DNA of 64,000 bases from contig DASYYB010000045.1 of the NCBI GenBank assembly GCA_035934235.1, positions 1 through 64,000 of the forward strand, given 5' to 3'. The notes under the pieces were generated by a model. It was given only the letters and a program-made list of their open reading frames with translations, ran no database searches and was not told the origin of the DNA. This stretch comes from REEB95 sp035934235. Lineage in GTDB: Bacteria; Pseudomonadota; Alphaproteobacteria; ATCC43930; CGMCC-115725. Shown here piece after piece: positions 17,405 through 26,142 of this stretch; the stretch's first letter is position 1, and each line of letters starts with the position of its first letter. The position numbers and the translations under genes are program-made.

Positions 17405-18788
17405 GTTTCGCCGCCTCCGCGCCGGCAATGCGTCCGAACACCGTGCCGATGGTCATGCCGAAGCCGGCGAGATAGCCGCGCCCCAGGATGTTGCCCGCCA
17501 TGATCTCGCCGGCGGCGAACAGATTCTTGGCGCGCACGCCGTTGCGCATGACGACGCGCGCCCGGTCGTCCACCTTGACGCCGAGATAGGTGAAGGTGAT
17601 GCCTGGCCGCAGCGGATAAGCGGCATAGGGCGGCGTATCGACGCGCTGTGCCCAATGCGATTTGGCCGGCATCAGCCCGTCGGTGCGACAATCGTCCAGG
17701 ATCTTGTCGTTGAACGGACCCGGCCGCACTGCCGCGTTGTAAGCGCGCACGGTTTCGCCGAACGTCGCGCGATCGAGCGCGAGCTTGCCGGCGATTTCGT
17801 CGATCGTCGCGCCGGCGATCGCGGGATACATCGACGGCATGAACAGGGTCGACGCCTTCGCGTCGGTGATGGCGTAGGCGATCTGGCCGGGCTGTTGCGC
17901 GATCAGCCGGCCCCAGATGGCATAACGCTTGGGCCACAGGTCCTCGCCCTCATCGTAGAAGCGCCGTGCGTCGCGGTTGACGACGATGCTGAACGGAATC
18001 GCGTCGAGCCGCGTGACGATACCGCCGTCGAATTTCGGCGCGCGCGCGTCGATCGCCACCGCATGGCATTGCGTCAGATCGCCGATCGGCATTACGTCCT
18101 GGTCGAGCAGATTGCGCAGCACCCGACCCTTCGCGTAGGGCGTGCCGCGGATCAGGAAATTGTCGGCGGCCGCGCCCCAATATTGCCTGAGCCAGTCGAT
18201 GTTCGCCTGAAAGCCGCCCGCCGCCACGACGACGGCTTTGACGCGGGGGCGCATCGTCCGACCGCCGGATTCGATCGCAACGGATTCAACGGCGCCGTCG
18301 CGCAGACAGACATCCTGCACCTCGGCGTCGTAGTGGACCGCGACACCAAGCCGTTCGGCGGCCCGGTAATAGGCGTTGAGCAAGGCCTTGCCGCCACCGA
18401 GGAAGAACGCGTTGGTGCGCGACAGGCTGAGCGTGCCGGTGAGCGACGGCTGGAAGCGAACGCCGCGGCCTTCCATCCAGGCGAGTGCCGTCCCGGAGCT
18501 GCGGATCGTCAGCTGCGCCAGCGCCTCGTCGGTTTCGCCGCCAGTGACCTGGCGCAAATCGTCCCAATATTCGTCTTCGCCATAGGCCTCGGCGATCGTC
18601 GCGGTTGGCGCGGCGTGCATGACCCGGAAGTTGCGCGTGTGCCGGCTGTTGCCGCCACGGAAGTCGCGCGGCGCGTGCTCGACCAGGAGGACGCTGGCGC
18701 CGGCCTCGCGGGCGGCGATCGCGGCGCACAGCGCGGCATTGCCGCCGCCCGCCACCAGCACGTCGTACGACCCGGCCAGATCGGTCAT
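17391..18788 (-). CDS. tcuA: FAD-dependent tricarballylate dehydrogenase TcuA
   Basis: The 465-residue flavoprotein belongs to the fumarate reductase/succinate dehydrogenase flavoprotein superfamily. The N-terminal FAD motif VLVAGGGNAALCAAIAARE and the RGGNSRHTRNFR segment are specific to the TcuA branch. The C-terminal FAD segment GEIMAGNILGRGYLAGFG closes the domain. In Salmonella, TcuA oxidises tricarballylate to cis-aconitate. The true substrate here may be another tricarboxylate or dicarboxylate, because no TcuC transporter is adjacent. The gene starts 68 bases after nadC on the same strand. Confidence 0.87.
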   Translation of the reverse strand: MTDLAGSYDVLVAGGGNAALCAAIAAREAGASVLLVEHAPRDFRGGNSRHTRNFRVMHAAPTATIAEAYGEDEYWDDLRQVTGGETDEALAQLTIRSSGTALAWMEGRGVRFQPSLTGTLSLSRTNAFFLGGGKALLNAYYRAAERLGVAVHYDAEVQDVCLRDGAVESVAIESGGRTMRPRVKAVVVAAGGFQANIDWLRQYWGAAADNFLIRGTPYAKGRVLRNLLDQDVMPIGDLTQCHAVAIDARAPKFDGGIVTRLDAIPFSIVVNRDARRFYDEGEDLWPKRYAIWGRLIAQQPGQIAYAITDAKASTLFMPSMYPAIAGATIDEIAGKLALDRATFGETVRAYNAAVRPGPFNDKILDDCRTDGLMPAKSHWAQRVDTPPYAAYPLRPGITFTYLGVKVDDRARVVMRNGVRAKNLFAAGEIMAGNILGRGYLAGFGMTIGTVFGRIAGAEAAKHAQH

Positions 18789-18856
18789 CGCCCGCGATCA
18801 AACGGCGAAAACCGCTTGTACCGCAAGCGATACCGCAGGGCACCGCTCGCACCCGG

Positions 18857-19705
18857 CTAACGCCAGTCGAGCCCGATGTCGAGCGCGGTGACGCTATGGG
18901 TGAGCCAGCCGCTCGACAGCAGATCGACGCCTGTAGCCGCGATAGCGGGCGCCGTCTCCGGCGTGATGCGGCCCGACGCTTCGGTCACTAACTGGCCGCC
19001 GACCAGGGCGACGGCGCGGCGCAGATCGTCCGGGCTCATATTATCGAGCAGCACCGCGTCAACCTTGAGTTTGAGCGCCTCGGCAAGCTGCTCGAGCGTG
19101 TCGACTTCGAGCTCGATCTTGACCAGATGGCCGATCGCAGCGCGGGCGCGGGCGACCGCCGCGGCGACGCCGCCGGCAGCGGCGACGTGATTGTCCTTGA
19201 TGAGCACGCCGTCATCGAGACCGAAGCGATGATTGAATCCGCCGCCGACGCGTACGGCATATTTCTGCAAGGCGCGTAAACCAGGCATGGTCTTGCGCGT
19301 ACATACGAGGCGCGCGCGGTGTCCTTTGATCGACCGGACGATCGCCGCCGCGGCCGACGCGATGCCGCTCAAGTGACACAGGAAATTGAGCGCCACGCGT
19401 TCAGCCGTCAGGATGCCGCGCGTCGGACCGGCGATCGTCGCAATGGTTTCGCCGGCGGCGACGGCGCTGCCGTCCGGCCGTGCGGTTTCGACTTTGAGCG
19501 CGGGCTCGATCAGCCGGAACGCAATCGCTGCGCAATCGAGTCCTGCGATAATTCCAGCTTTGCGAGCGACCAGCGCCGTCGTTGCCCGCATATCCACGGG
19601 CACGATCGCATCCGTCGTGATGTCGCCTGCCCGGCCGAGATCCTCCAGCAGCGCCGCGCGCACCAGAGGCTCGATCATGATTGTCGGCAACGGCGGCACG
19701 GTCAT
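18857..19705 (-). CDS. nadC: Quinolinate phosphoribosyltransferase (carboxylating)
   Basis: The 282-residue enzyme converts quinolinate and PRPP to nicotinate mononucleotide, the third step of de novo NAD synthesis. It shows the N-terminal LLEDLGRAGDITTD motif, TRKTMPGLRALQKYAVRVGGG (split here at about 135-156) that binds quinolinate, and the C-terminal LLDNM and VDLLSSGWLTHS barrel strands. It begins 3 bases after the nadB stop, completing a tightly packed nadA-nadB-nadC operon. A 68-base gap follows before tcuA, and I see no strong terminator in it. Confidence 0.95.
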   Translation of the reverse strand: MTVPPLPTIMIEPLVRAALLEDLGRAGDITTDAIVPVDMRATTALVARKAGIIAGLDCAAIAFRLIEPALKVETARPDGSAVAAGETIATIAGPTRGILTAERVALNFLCHLSGIASAAAAIVRSIKGHRARLVCTRKTMPGLRALQKYAVRVGGGFNHRFGLDDGVLIKDNHVAAAGGVAAAVARARAAIGHLVKIELEVDTLEQLAEALKLKVDAVLLDNMSPDDLRRAVALVGGQLVTEASGRITPETAPAIAATGVDLLSSGWLTHSVTALDIGLDWR

Positions 19706-19708
19706 GAC

Positions 19709-21256
19709 TCAGGCCCCGACGGCGACACGCTGGTCGCCGAATTCGGCCAAGCGCATCACGTCTGCTAGCCGCAGCCGTGACCGGCGCGGGCCGGTGGACG
19801 AATGGTTCGGGAAGTCGGTCCGGGCGTGACTGCCCCGGCTCTCCTGCCGTTGGAGCGCCGCCGCGGCGACGAACAGGCCGACGAGCGCCGGATCTGCCTC
19901 CGGACCGGCCGCGAAAGCGAGTGACGTCAACGCCGCGACCGCCGCCGCGAGGCCGTCGCGATCGCGCAACACACCAACCTGTTGCGCCATGATCGCGCGA
20001 ATGCTGTCGGCGCGTGCCACCGCCGGCAGCGGGGGCACGAAGGCCGGCCGCGGCCGCGTCAAACGAGAAGTCGTGCCGACAACGGACTCCGCGACCGTCC
20101 GGCCGGCGACACAGGCTTCGAGCAGCGAGTTGCTGGCCAAGCGATTGGCGCCGTGCAGGCCGGTGGACGCGGCTTCGCCGACTGCCCAGAGACCAGGGAG
20201 CGAGCTCCGTCCCGTGGCGTCGACGGCGATGCCGCCCATGTGATAATGCGCGGCCGCCCGGACCGGGATCGGATCGACCGCCGGATCGATACCGGCAGCA
20301 CGACAGGCCGCCGCGACGCCCGGAAAACGCCCGGCGAACCGGCTGCCGAGTGCGCGCCGTGCGTCGAGGAACACGCGACGACCGGCGGCGATCTCCTGCC
20401 ATACGGCGCGGGCGACGATGTCGCGTGGCTCGAGCTCCGCTCGTGGATAGCCGGCCATGATCCGGCGGCCGGCCGCGTCGACGAGCAACGCGCCTTCGCC
20501 GCGCACGGCTTCGCTGACCAGCGGCATCGGATCCTGGCCGACCGCAAGCGCCGTCGGATGAAACTGGACGAATTCCATGTCGGCCAGCACCGCGCCCGCC
20601 CATGCAGCCAGCGCCAGCCCCTGGCCGATGGCGTCGAGCGGATTGGTGGTTTCGCGATAAAGGCCGCCGATCCCGCCGGTGGCGATCACCACCCGCGTCG
20701 TCGGCAGGACGACGGGCTTGCCCTCGGCGGCGGCGAGCACGCCCACGACCGCGCCGTCTTCGACGATCAGTCGCCGCGCCTCGACGCCTTCGAGCACGGT
20801 GATCGACGACGTCCGCCGGACCGCCGCCGTCAGCGCCGCCGTCATTGCCCGCCCGGTGCCATCGCCCGCGGCATGGACGATACGGCGACGGCCGTGACCG
20901 CCTTCGAGTCCCAGCTTGTAGCGTCCATCCGGTGCGCGATCGAAGGTGGCACCGAACTTCAGGAGATCGGCCAGCGCCGCCGGACCGGCGGCCGTGATGC
21001 GTTCGACGGCGTGTACGTCGCACAGCGCGTCGCCGGCCGCGATCGTATCGGCGGCGTGACGCGCCGGATCATCGTCTTCGCCAACCGCGACGGCGATGCC
21101 ACCCTGCGCCCAGGCGCTGGCGCAGCCCGAGCCGAGCGGCGCCTTGGCAAGGACGATGACCGGTTCGGGCGCGAGCCGCAGCGCCGTCATCAGGCCGGCG
21201 ATGCCGGCGCCGATCACGACCGGGCAGCCGGCGGCGGCTGGCGGGATTGCGGTCAT
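19709..21256 (-). CDS. nadB: L-aspartate oxidase NadB
   Basis: The 515-residue flavoprotein oxidises L-aspartate to iminoaspartate for quinolinate synthesis. Residues seen: FAD-binding VVIGAGIAGLMTALRL near the N-terminus, the capping-domain MEFVQFHPTAL and HYHMGGI motifs with the substrate-binding His, and the C-terminal FAD segment GLHGANRLASNSLLEA. The helical C-terminal domain is present. The frame extends 68 codons upstream into nadA; the ATG at 21256 is correct because it falls 5 bases after the nadA stop and gives the family N-terminus. The product iminoaspartate is unstable, which fits adjacency to nadA. Confidence 0.95.
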   Translation of the reverse strand: MTAIPPAAAGCPVVIGAGIAGLMTALRLAPEPVIVLAKAPLGSGCASAWAQGGIAVAVGEDDDPARHAADTIAAGDALCDVHAVERITAAGPAALADLLKFGATFDRAPDGRYKLGLEGGHGRRRIVHAAGDGTGRAMTAALTAAVRRTSSITVLEGVEARRLIVEDGAVVGVLAAAEGKPVVLPTTRVVIATGGIGGLYRETTNPLDAIGQGLALAAWAGAVLADMEFVQFHPTALAVGQDPMPLVSEAVRGEGALLVDAAGRRIMAGYPRAELEPRDIVARAVWQEIAAGRRVFLDARRALGSRFAGRFPGVAAACRAAGIDPAVDPIPVRAAAHYHMGGIAVDATGRSSLPGLWAVGEAASTGLHGANRLASNSLLEACVAGRTVAESVVGTTSRLTRPRPAFVPPLPAVARADSIRAIMAQQVGVLRDRDGLAAAVAALTSLAFAAGPEADPALVGLFVAAAALQRQESRGSHARTDFPNHSSTGPRRSRLRLADVMRLAEFGDQRVAVGA

Positions 21257-21261
21257 CGGCG

Positions 21262-22233
21262 TCAAACGGCCAGCATGCGTTCGACGGCACGGCGCGCCGG
21301 CGCGGCGACGGCCGGATCGATCGTCACCTCGTGCGTCAGCGTTTCGAGCGCCTGCCGGATGTTGGCGAGCGTGATGCGCTTCATGTGCGGGCACAGATTG
21401 CACGGCCGCACGAACGCCGTTTCCGGATGCTCGAGCGCGACGTTGTCGCTCATCGAGCACTCAGTCAGCAGCACGACGCGAGCCGGATGCCTGGTCGCAA
21501 CGTAATCGGACATGGCCGCCGTCGAGCCGGCGAAATCGGCAGCCGCGACCACGTCGGGCGGACATTCCGGATGCGCCAGCACGACGATGTCGGGGTGCTG
21601 CGCGCGGAGCGAATGGACTTCGGTGGCGGTGAAACGCTCGTGCACTTCGCAATGGCCGCGCCAGGCGACGATCTCGACTGCGGTTTCGGCCGCCACGTTG
21701 CGCGCCAGATATTCGTCCGGCAGCATGATGACGCGCGGCACGCCCAAGGATTCGACGACGCGTTTCGCGTTCCCCGACGTGCAGCAGATATCGGATTCGG
21801 CCTTCACCGCGGCCGAGGTGTTGACGTAGGTGACCACCGGCACGCCGGGATAGCGCTCGCGCAGCAGCCGGACGTCCGCGGCGGCAATCGACTCCGCCAG
21901 TGAGCAGCCGGCCCGCACGTCCGGTATCAGCACCGTCTTGTCGGGATTGAGCAGCTTCGCCGTCTCGGCCATGAAGTGCACGCCAGCCAGCACGATCACG
22001 CGCGCCGAGGTCTTCGCCGCTTCGCGCGCGAGTACGAGGCTGTCGCCGGTGATGTCGGCGACGCAGCGATAGATTTCGGGCGTCTGGTAATTGTGCGCCA
22101 GAATCACGGCGTCGCGTTCGCGCTTCAGCGCCAGGATCGCCGCGATGTCGTCGGCGAACACCGGCCATTCGACCGGCGGGATAACTTGGCGGACACGCTC
22201 GTACAGCGCTTCCAACGCGATCGTATCGGGCAT
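21262..22233 (-). CDS. nadA: Quinolinate synthase NadA
   Basis: The 323-residue 4Fe-4S enzyme condenses iminoaspartate with dihydroxyacetone phosphate to quinolinate. Three widely spaced cysteines expected to bind the cluster are visible in AGCSLAES, GHPECPP-like PECPP and NLCPHM, along with the substrate segments HNYQTPEIY, GVHFMAETAKLL and MLPDEYLARN. An AAGAGGAGC ribosome binding site precedes the ATG and lies inside a 17-base inverted repeat. It leads the nadABC operon and is transcribed divergently from nadQ. Regulation by that NUDIX-type repressor is likely. Confidence 0.95.
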   Translation of the reverse strand: MPDTIALEALYERVRQVIPPVEWPVFADDIAAILALKRERDAVILAHNYQTPEIYRCVADITGDSLVLAREAAKTSARVIVLAGVHFMAETAKLLNPDKTVLIPDVRAGCSLAESIAAADVRLLRERYPGVPVVTYVNTSAAVKAESDICCTSGNAKRVVESLGVPRVIMLPDEYLARNVAAETAVEIVAWRGHCEVHERFTATEVHSLRAQHPDIVVLAHPECPPDVVAAADFAGSTAAMSDYVATRHPARVVLLTECSMSDNVALEHPETAFVRPCNLCPHMKRITLANIRQALETLTHEVTIDPAVAAPARRAVERMLAV

Positions 22234-22239
22234 ATTATT

Positions 22240-22256
22240 ATGCTCCTCTTGAGCAT
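22240..22256. promoter_or_regulatory. Candidate NadQ operator 1, overlapping the nadA ribosome binding site
   Basis: A perfect 6+5+6 inverted repeat, ATGCTC-n5-GAGCAT, covers the AAGAGGAG ribosome binding site of nadA. A second site with the same half-site pattern lies 62 bases away in the same gap. Palindromes of about this size upstream of nad genes are expected for the divergent NUDIX-type regulator. Binding is inferred. Confidence 0.6.
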
Positions 22257-22291
22257 TTCTAGGCGCTAAGAAAACAGGCGCAAGCGCCCTT

Positions 22292-22321
22292 TTGCCGACT
22301 TATGCTATGATTGACCATAAT
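22292..22321 (+). promoter_or_regulatory. Weak candidate promoter for nadQ
   Basis: TTGCCG (22292-22297) and CATAAT (22316-22321) are 18 bases apart and point towards nadQ, whose GTG is at 22348. The -10 matches five of six positions and the -35 four. Operator 2 lies entirely inside the spacer and -10, so autoregulation is plausible. Confidence 0.35.
22302..22318. promoter_or_regulatory. Candidate NadQ operator 2, inside divergent promoters
   Basis: ATGCTA-n5-GACCAT repeats the pattern of operator 1: ATGCT and GA-n-CAT are shared, with an identical 17-base frame. It covers the -10 and much of the spacer of the nadA promoter candidate and overlaps the nadQ promoter candidate. One bound regulator could thus block both directions. 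Confidence 0.5.
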
Positions 22322-22330
22322 GCCTGTCAA
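22302..22330 (-). promoter_or_regulatory. Candidate sigma-70 promoter of nadABC
   Basis: On the minus strand a perfect TTGACA (22330-22325) is followed after exactly 17 bases by TAGCAT (22307-22302), a four-of-six match to the -10. Transcription would begin near 22295 and give a leader of about 60 bases containing operator 1 and the ribosome binding site. Confidence 0.5.
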
Positions 22331-22347
22331 GACGAGGCGGTGACCGC

Positions 22348-23310
22348 GTGACCGCGATCCCACGGACCGACCAGCGCAGCGAGCCGGCGTCGGCGCACGG
22401 CATCCTGGCCGTCGAGCTGACCGCGGTGATCGTCGCCGTAACCGCCGACGAACCGCATGTGCTCACCTTGCGCAATGGCGAAGCGCTGCCTTCGGGGCCG
22501 CTGCAAACGCGCCACCGTACCTTGCAAAGCGGCGTGCGGTCGTGGGTCGAAGACCAGACCGGCCACGCACTGGGCTATGTCGAGCAGCTCTATACCTTCG
22601 CTGACCGCGAACGCACGCGCGAAAAAACCGTCGAGCACCGTATTTCGATCAGCTACCTGGGTTTGACGCGCGAGCGCAGCGATGGCGAGGCGGCAAATTC
22701 CGCCTGGCAGGATTGGTACCGGTTTTTTCCGTGGGAGGATTGGCGGCGCGGCCAACCGCGCGTGATCGCCGACGCGATCCTGCCGCGATTGCGCGCCTGG
22801 GCGCGTCAGAGTACGCCGCCACTGACGCGTGAACGGCGCGAACGCATCGACGTCGCTTTCGGCGCCAAGCCGCACGGCTGGAACGAGGAGTTCGTGCTAC
22901 AGCGCTACGAGCTGCTGTGGGAAGCCGGCATCGTGCCGGAGGCGCGCGGCCACGCCGGCCCCGCCAACGCGATCGCCGGAACGCCGATGACGCACGACTA
23001 CCGCCGCATCCTGGCGACCGGCATCGCGCGATTGCGCGCCAAGATCAAATACCGGCCGGTGGTGTTCGAGCTGATGCCGGCGAGCTTTACGTTGTTCCAG
23101 CTTCAGCGCGCGGTCGAGGCGCTCGCCGGCCAGCGGCTGCACAAGCAGAATTTCCGCCGCCTCATCGAACAGCAGGGACTGGTCGAGGAAACCGGCAAAG
23201 TCGCGACCGCGACCGGTGGACGGCCCGCGAAGCTGTTCCGGTTCCGCCGCACCGTGGTGGTCGAGCGCACGGCGGCAGGCTCCAAGCTGCCGCTGCACCG
23301 GTCGGCCTGA
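22348..23310 (+). CDS. nadQ: NUDIX-fold transcriptional regulator of NAD synthesis (NadQ-like)
   Basis: The 320-residue protein has an N-terminal NUDIX-like half (about 15-150) whose catalytic box is not recognisable, so it is probably a ligand sensor rather than a hydrolase. The C-terminal half (about 205-310) reads as a winged helix: LMPASFTLFQLQRAVEALAG (about 230-250), LHKQNFRRLIEQQGLVEE and a TGGRPAKLFRFR wing. That layout matches the NrtR-like/NadQ repressors known to control nadABC in alphaproteobacteria. Divergence from nadA, with shared inverted repeats between, supports it. The start is GTG. The gene name rests on context plus architecture. Confidence 0.8.
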   Translation: MTAIPRTDQRSEPASAHGILAVELTAVIVAVTADEPHVLTLRNGEALPSGPLQTRHRTLQSGVRSWVEDQTGHALGYVEQLYTFADRERTREKTVEHRISISYLGLTRERSDGEAANSAWQDWYRFFPWEDWRRGQPRVIADAILPRLRAWARQSTPPLTRERRERIDVAFGAKPHGWNEEFVLQRYELLWEAGIVPEARGHAGPANAIAGTPMTHDYRRILATGIARLRAKIKYRPVVFELMPASFTLFQLQRAVEALAGQRLHKQNFRRLIEQQGLVEETGKVATATGGRPAKLFRFRRTVVVERTAAGSKLPLHRSA

Positions 23311-23500
23311 TGCTCCTGCCTTAACCGCTTATTAGCCCTAATCAGCCGGAGGAATTTTGCGGCAGCGTGCGCCGGTATCGCCGCCGGCCGTTAACCATGA
23401 ACCGCGAAGCAAACCGGGAGTAATAACGCCAAATTTACGCTCCGCCGCTTAAGGTTTCCGCCGCGCGCGTTCCGGCGCGCACGGGATATCTCCTCGCGCG

Positions 23501-25060
23501 ATGGTCAATACTCTGGACAGCGATAGCGACAGCGGCGGTCTCGCCACCAACGTCGTCGCAACCGGCTCGCTCGCCGCCAAAACGGTGCGCGGCGCCGGCT
23601 GGATGGTGACCTGGCGCTTCCTCACCCGCACCCTCGGCGCGCTCAGCACCTTCGTGCTCGCGCGCCTGCTGTCGCCGATGGATTTCGGTCTCGTCGCGCT
23701 CGCCGGCGCGTTCGCACGCGCGATCGACGCCATGGCGACGCTGGGCATCCAGGACGTCATGCTGCGCGAGAAGCATCCCGACGAAAGCTACTACAGCACC
23801 GGCTTCACGCTGGGCCTCATCCGCACCGGCATCGCCGGCTTGGTCATCGCCGCCGCCGCGTATCCGGTCGGCCGCTTCTTCGGCGACGAGCGGCTGAGCT
23901 ACATCCTGCTGATCCTCGGGCCGCTGCTGCTGCTCGAGAGCTGCGAGAATGTCGGCACGCTCGAGTTCCGCCGTCAGTTCCGCTTCGACCGCGATTTCAT
24001 CCTGTTCATGGTGCCGCGCGTCGCCTCGGTCGTCGTGACGGTCGGCACGGCGATCTTCACCCGCAGCTACTGGTCGCTGGTCGCCGGCATCGTCGTCCTG
24101 CGTGTCACGCGCGTCGTCCTCAGCTACGCCATGCATCCGTTCCGTCCGCGCCTGACGCTGGTCGATTGGCGGCGCATGCTGGGCCTGTCGTCGTGGATCT
24201 GGGGCACGAGCGTCGCCGGCTTCGCGCGGGAGCGTTCGGACTCGTTCATTCTTGGTCGGCTGATGAATACCAGCGCCGTCGGCTTGTTCTCTGCGTCGCT
24301 CGAAGTCGCGCTGCTGCCGATCAGCGAATTTGTCGAGCCGGTCGGCCGCGCGCTTTACGCCGGCCTGTCGGCGATCCATCACAGCGGCCAAGGCTCATCC
24401 GACACGCTGGCGAAAGCGATGAGCGCGACATTGTGCATCGTCCTACCGGCCGGCGTCGGCGTCTCGCTCGTCGCGGCGCCGCTCATTCGCATCACGCTGG
24501 GTCCGGCGTGGCTCGCCGGCGTGCCGCTGGTGGCGATCATCGGGCCGTTCGCCGCGTTCTCGGTCATCACCAATATCGGCATGCTTGGTGTCATGGCGAT
24601 CGGCAACCCGAAGATCACCACCCTCACCACGGCCGCCATGGCGCTGCTGCGCGTTCCCATGTTGCTGATCGGCGTGATCGTCGGCGGCCTGTCCGGTTTG
24701 GCGTGGGCAACCGGCATCGCTCTGGCGCTTGAAGCCGTCATCTATGTCATCGTCCTCGGCCGCGTGACCGGCTTCCGCTTCAGCGTGCTTGTTGGCGAAA
24801 GCTGGCGGTGCGCGACCGCCACCGCCGGCATGGTTCTCATCCTGGTCTCGCTCGGCCTCGCCTGGAGCCCCGCCGCAGCCGCCATGGCTGGCGCCGTGAC
24901 GCAGGTGGGGATCGCGGCCGCGGCTGGCGCTGCTGTCTATGCCGTGTTGCTCGTGGCGTTGTGGGCCCTCACCGGCTGTCCGGACGGCCCGGAAGCGACG
25001 CTGGTACACGCCATCAGCCGCCGCCTGCCGCTGCCTGCCTTTGGACGGCGCGCCACATGA
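23501..25060 (+). CDS. Wzx-like polysaccharide/lipid-linked substrate flippase
   Basis: The 519-residue inner-membrane protein shows 12-14 helices and the Polysacc_synt/MOP-type layout. It opens with a membrane-entering KTVRGAGWMVTWRFLTRTLGA, then VLARLLSPMDFGLVALAGAF, the family hallmark 'RLL.P.dfGl.ala'. Flippases of this group move undecaprenyl-linked oligosaccharides or related lipid conjugates to the periplasmic face. It is preceded by a 190-base gap and its stop overlaps the next start by 4 bases. It opens a cluster that contains no glycosyltransferase, so its cargo is unclear. Confidence 0.85.
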   Translation: MVNTLDSDSDSGGLATNVVATGSLAAKTVRGAGWMVTWRFLTRTLGALSTFVLARLLSPMDFGLVALAGAFARAIDAMATLGIQDVMLREKHPDESYYSTGFTLGLIRTGIAGLVIAAAAYPVGRFFGDERLSYILLILGPLLLLESCENVGTLEFRRQFRFDRDFILFMVPRVASVVVTVGTAIFTRSYWSLVAGIVVLRVTRVVLSYAMHPFRPRLTLVDWRRMLGLSSWIWGTSVAGFARERSDSFILGRLMNTSAVGLFSASLEVALLPISEFVEPVGRALYAGLSAIHHSGQGSSDTLAKAMSATLCIVLPAGVGVSLVAAPLIRITLGPAWLAGVPLVAIIGPFAAFSVITNIGMLGVMAIGNPKITTLTTAAMALLRVPMLLIGVIVGGLSGLAWATGIALALEAVIYVIVLGRVTGFRFSVLVGESWRCATATAGMVLILVSLGLAWSPAAAAMAGAVTQVGIAAAAGAAVYAVLLVALWALTGCPDGPEATLVHAISRRLPLPAFGRRAT

Positions 25061-26130
25061 GCCGTGACTCAATGATTCATACGCCGCACGGCGCGCGCCT
25101 GCCGGCGGACATGCCGCCACAACTGCTTGTCTTCATCGACACCGAAGAAGAGTTCGACTGGCAGAAGAATTTCGCGAGCGACGCACGCGGCGTCACGGCG
25201 ATGAAGCATCAATGGCGCGCGCAGACGATCTTTGATCGCTACGGCGTCAAGCCGGTTTATCTGGTCGATTATCCGGTGGCGTCGCAGCCGGCCGGCTATA
25301 CGCCGCTGCGCGAGTTCTTTGACGACGGCCGCTGCGAAATCGGCGCGCACCTGCATCCATGGGTGACGCCACCCGTCGAAGAGGCGGTCAATGACGGGAA
25401 TTCGTTCGCCTGCAACCTGCCGCGCGACCTCGAGCGCCGCAAGCTGTCCATCCTGAAAGAGACCATCGAACGCAACCTGGGCGTCGTGCCGACGGTTTAT
25501 CGCGCCGGACGCTATGGCGCCGATGCTGAAACGCGGGGATTGCTGGAAGAGCTCGGCTTCCTGATCGATTCGAGCGTCCTGCCGTGGACCGATCTGCGCC
25601 GCTTGGCCGGACCGGATTTCCGCCACTTCTCGCCCGATCCGTTCTGGTTCGGCGCCGGCGATCGCCTGCTCGAAATTCCGCTCACCACCGGCTTCCTTGG
25701 CCTGCTGCACCGTTTTGGCAAAGAGGTGTTTCCGTGGATCGGCGGCACGCGCGGCGTGCGGCTTCGGGCGACCGCGATTTGCGCGCGGGCTCGGCTGCTC
25801 GACCGCATCCGGCTCAGCCCCGAAGGCGTGACCATCGCCGAAGCCAAGCGGCTGACGCGCGCGCTGGTCCGGCGCGGCGAGCAGAAGGTGTTCGTCCTCA
25901 GCTATCACAGCCCGTCGCTTGGCGTCGGCCATACACCTTACGTGCGGACGCGCGCCGACCTGGAGCAGTTCCTTGCCTGGCTCGACGCCTATCTCGAATT
26001 CTTCATGGGCGAAATCGGCGGGCGCCCGGCGTCGACGGGCGACATCTATCGCGCGATGGCCGCCGCCGGCGGTCGCGCCCTGCTGCAAACTGCACGGCAG
26101 CCCGGCGAACGTCGCCGAGCAGCCGGCTGA
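25057..26130 (+). CDS. Polysaccharide deacetylase-like (WalW-type) protein
   Basis: The 357-residue cytoplasmic protein has the NodB-fold landmarks: an FIDTEEEFDW strand near residue 26 in place of the usual TFDDG, with metal-binding acids, and EIGAHLHPW near 95 for the paired His ligands. An RAGRYG segment near 150 and VLSYHSPSL near 285 complete the core. No signal peptide is seen, unlike exported deacetylases. Substrate is unknown; N-acetyl sugars on a lipid carrier would fit the neighbouring flippase. ATGA overlap with the flippase gene indicates coupling. An upstream in-frame extension is rejected because it lies in the flippase coding region. Confidence 0.8.
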   Translation: MSRDSMIHTPHGARLPADMPPQLLVFIDTEEEFDWQKNFASDARGVTAMKHQWRAQTIFDRYGVKPVYLVDYPVASQPAGYTPLREFFDDGRCEIGAHLHPWVTPPVEEAVNDGNSFACNLPRDLERRKLSILKETIERNLGVVPTVYRAGRYGADAETRGLLEELGFLIDSSVLPWTDLRRLAGPDFRHFSPDPFWFGAGDRLLEIPLTTGFLGLLHRFGKEVFPWIGGTRGVRLRATAICARARLLDRIRLSPEGVTIAEAKRLTRALVRRGEQKVFVLSYHSPSLGVGHTPYVRTRADLEQFLAWLDAYLEFFMGEIGGRPASTGDIYRAMAAAGGRALLQTARQPGERRRAAG

Positions 26131-26142
26131 TCGCGCGTCGGG

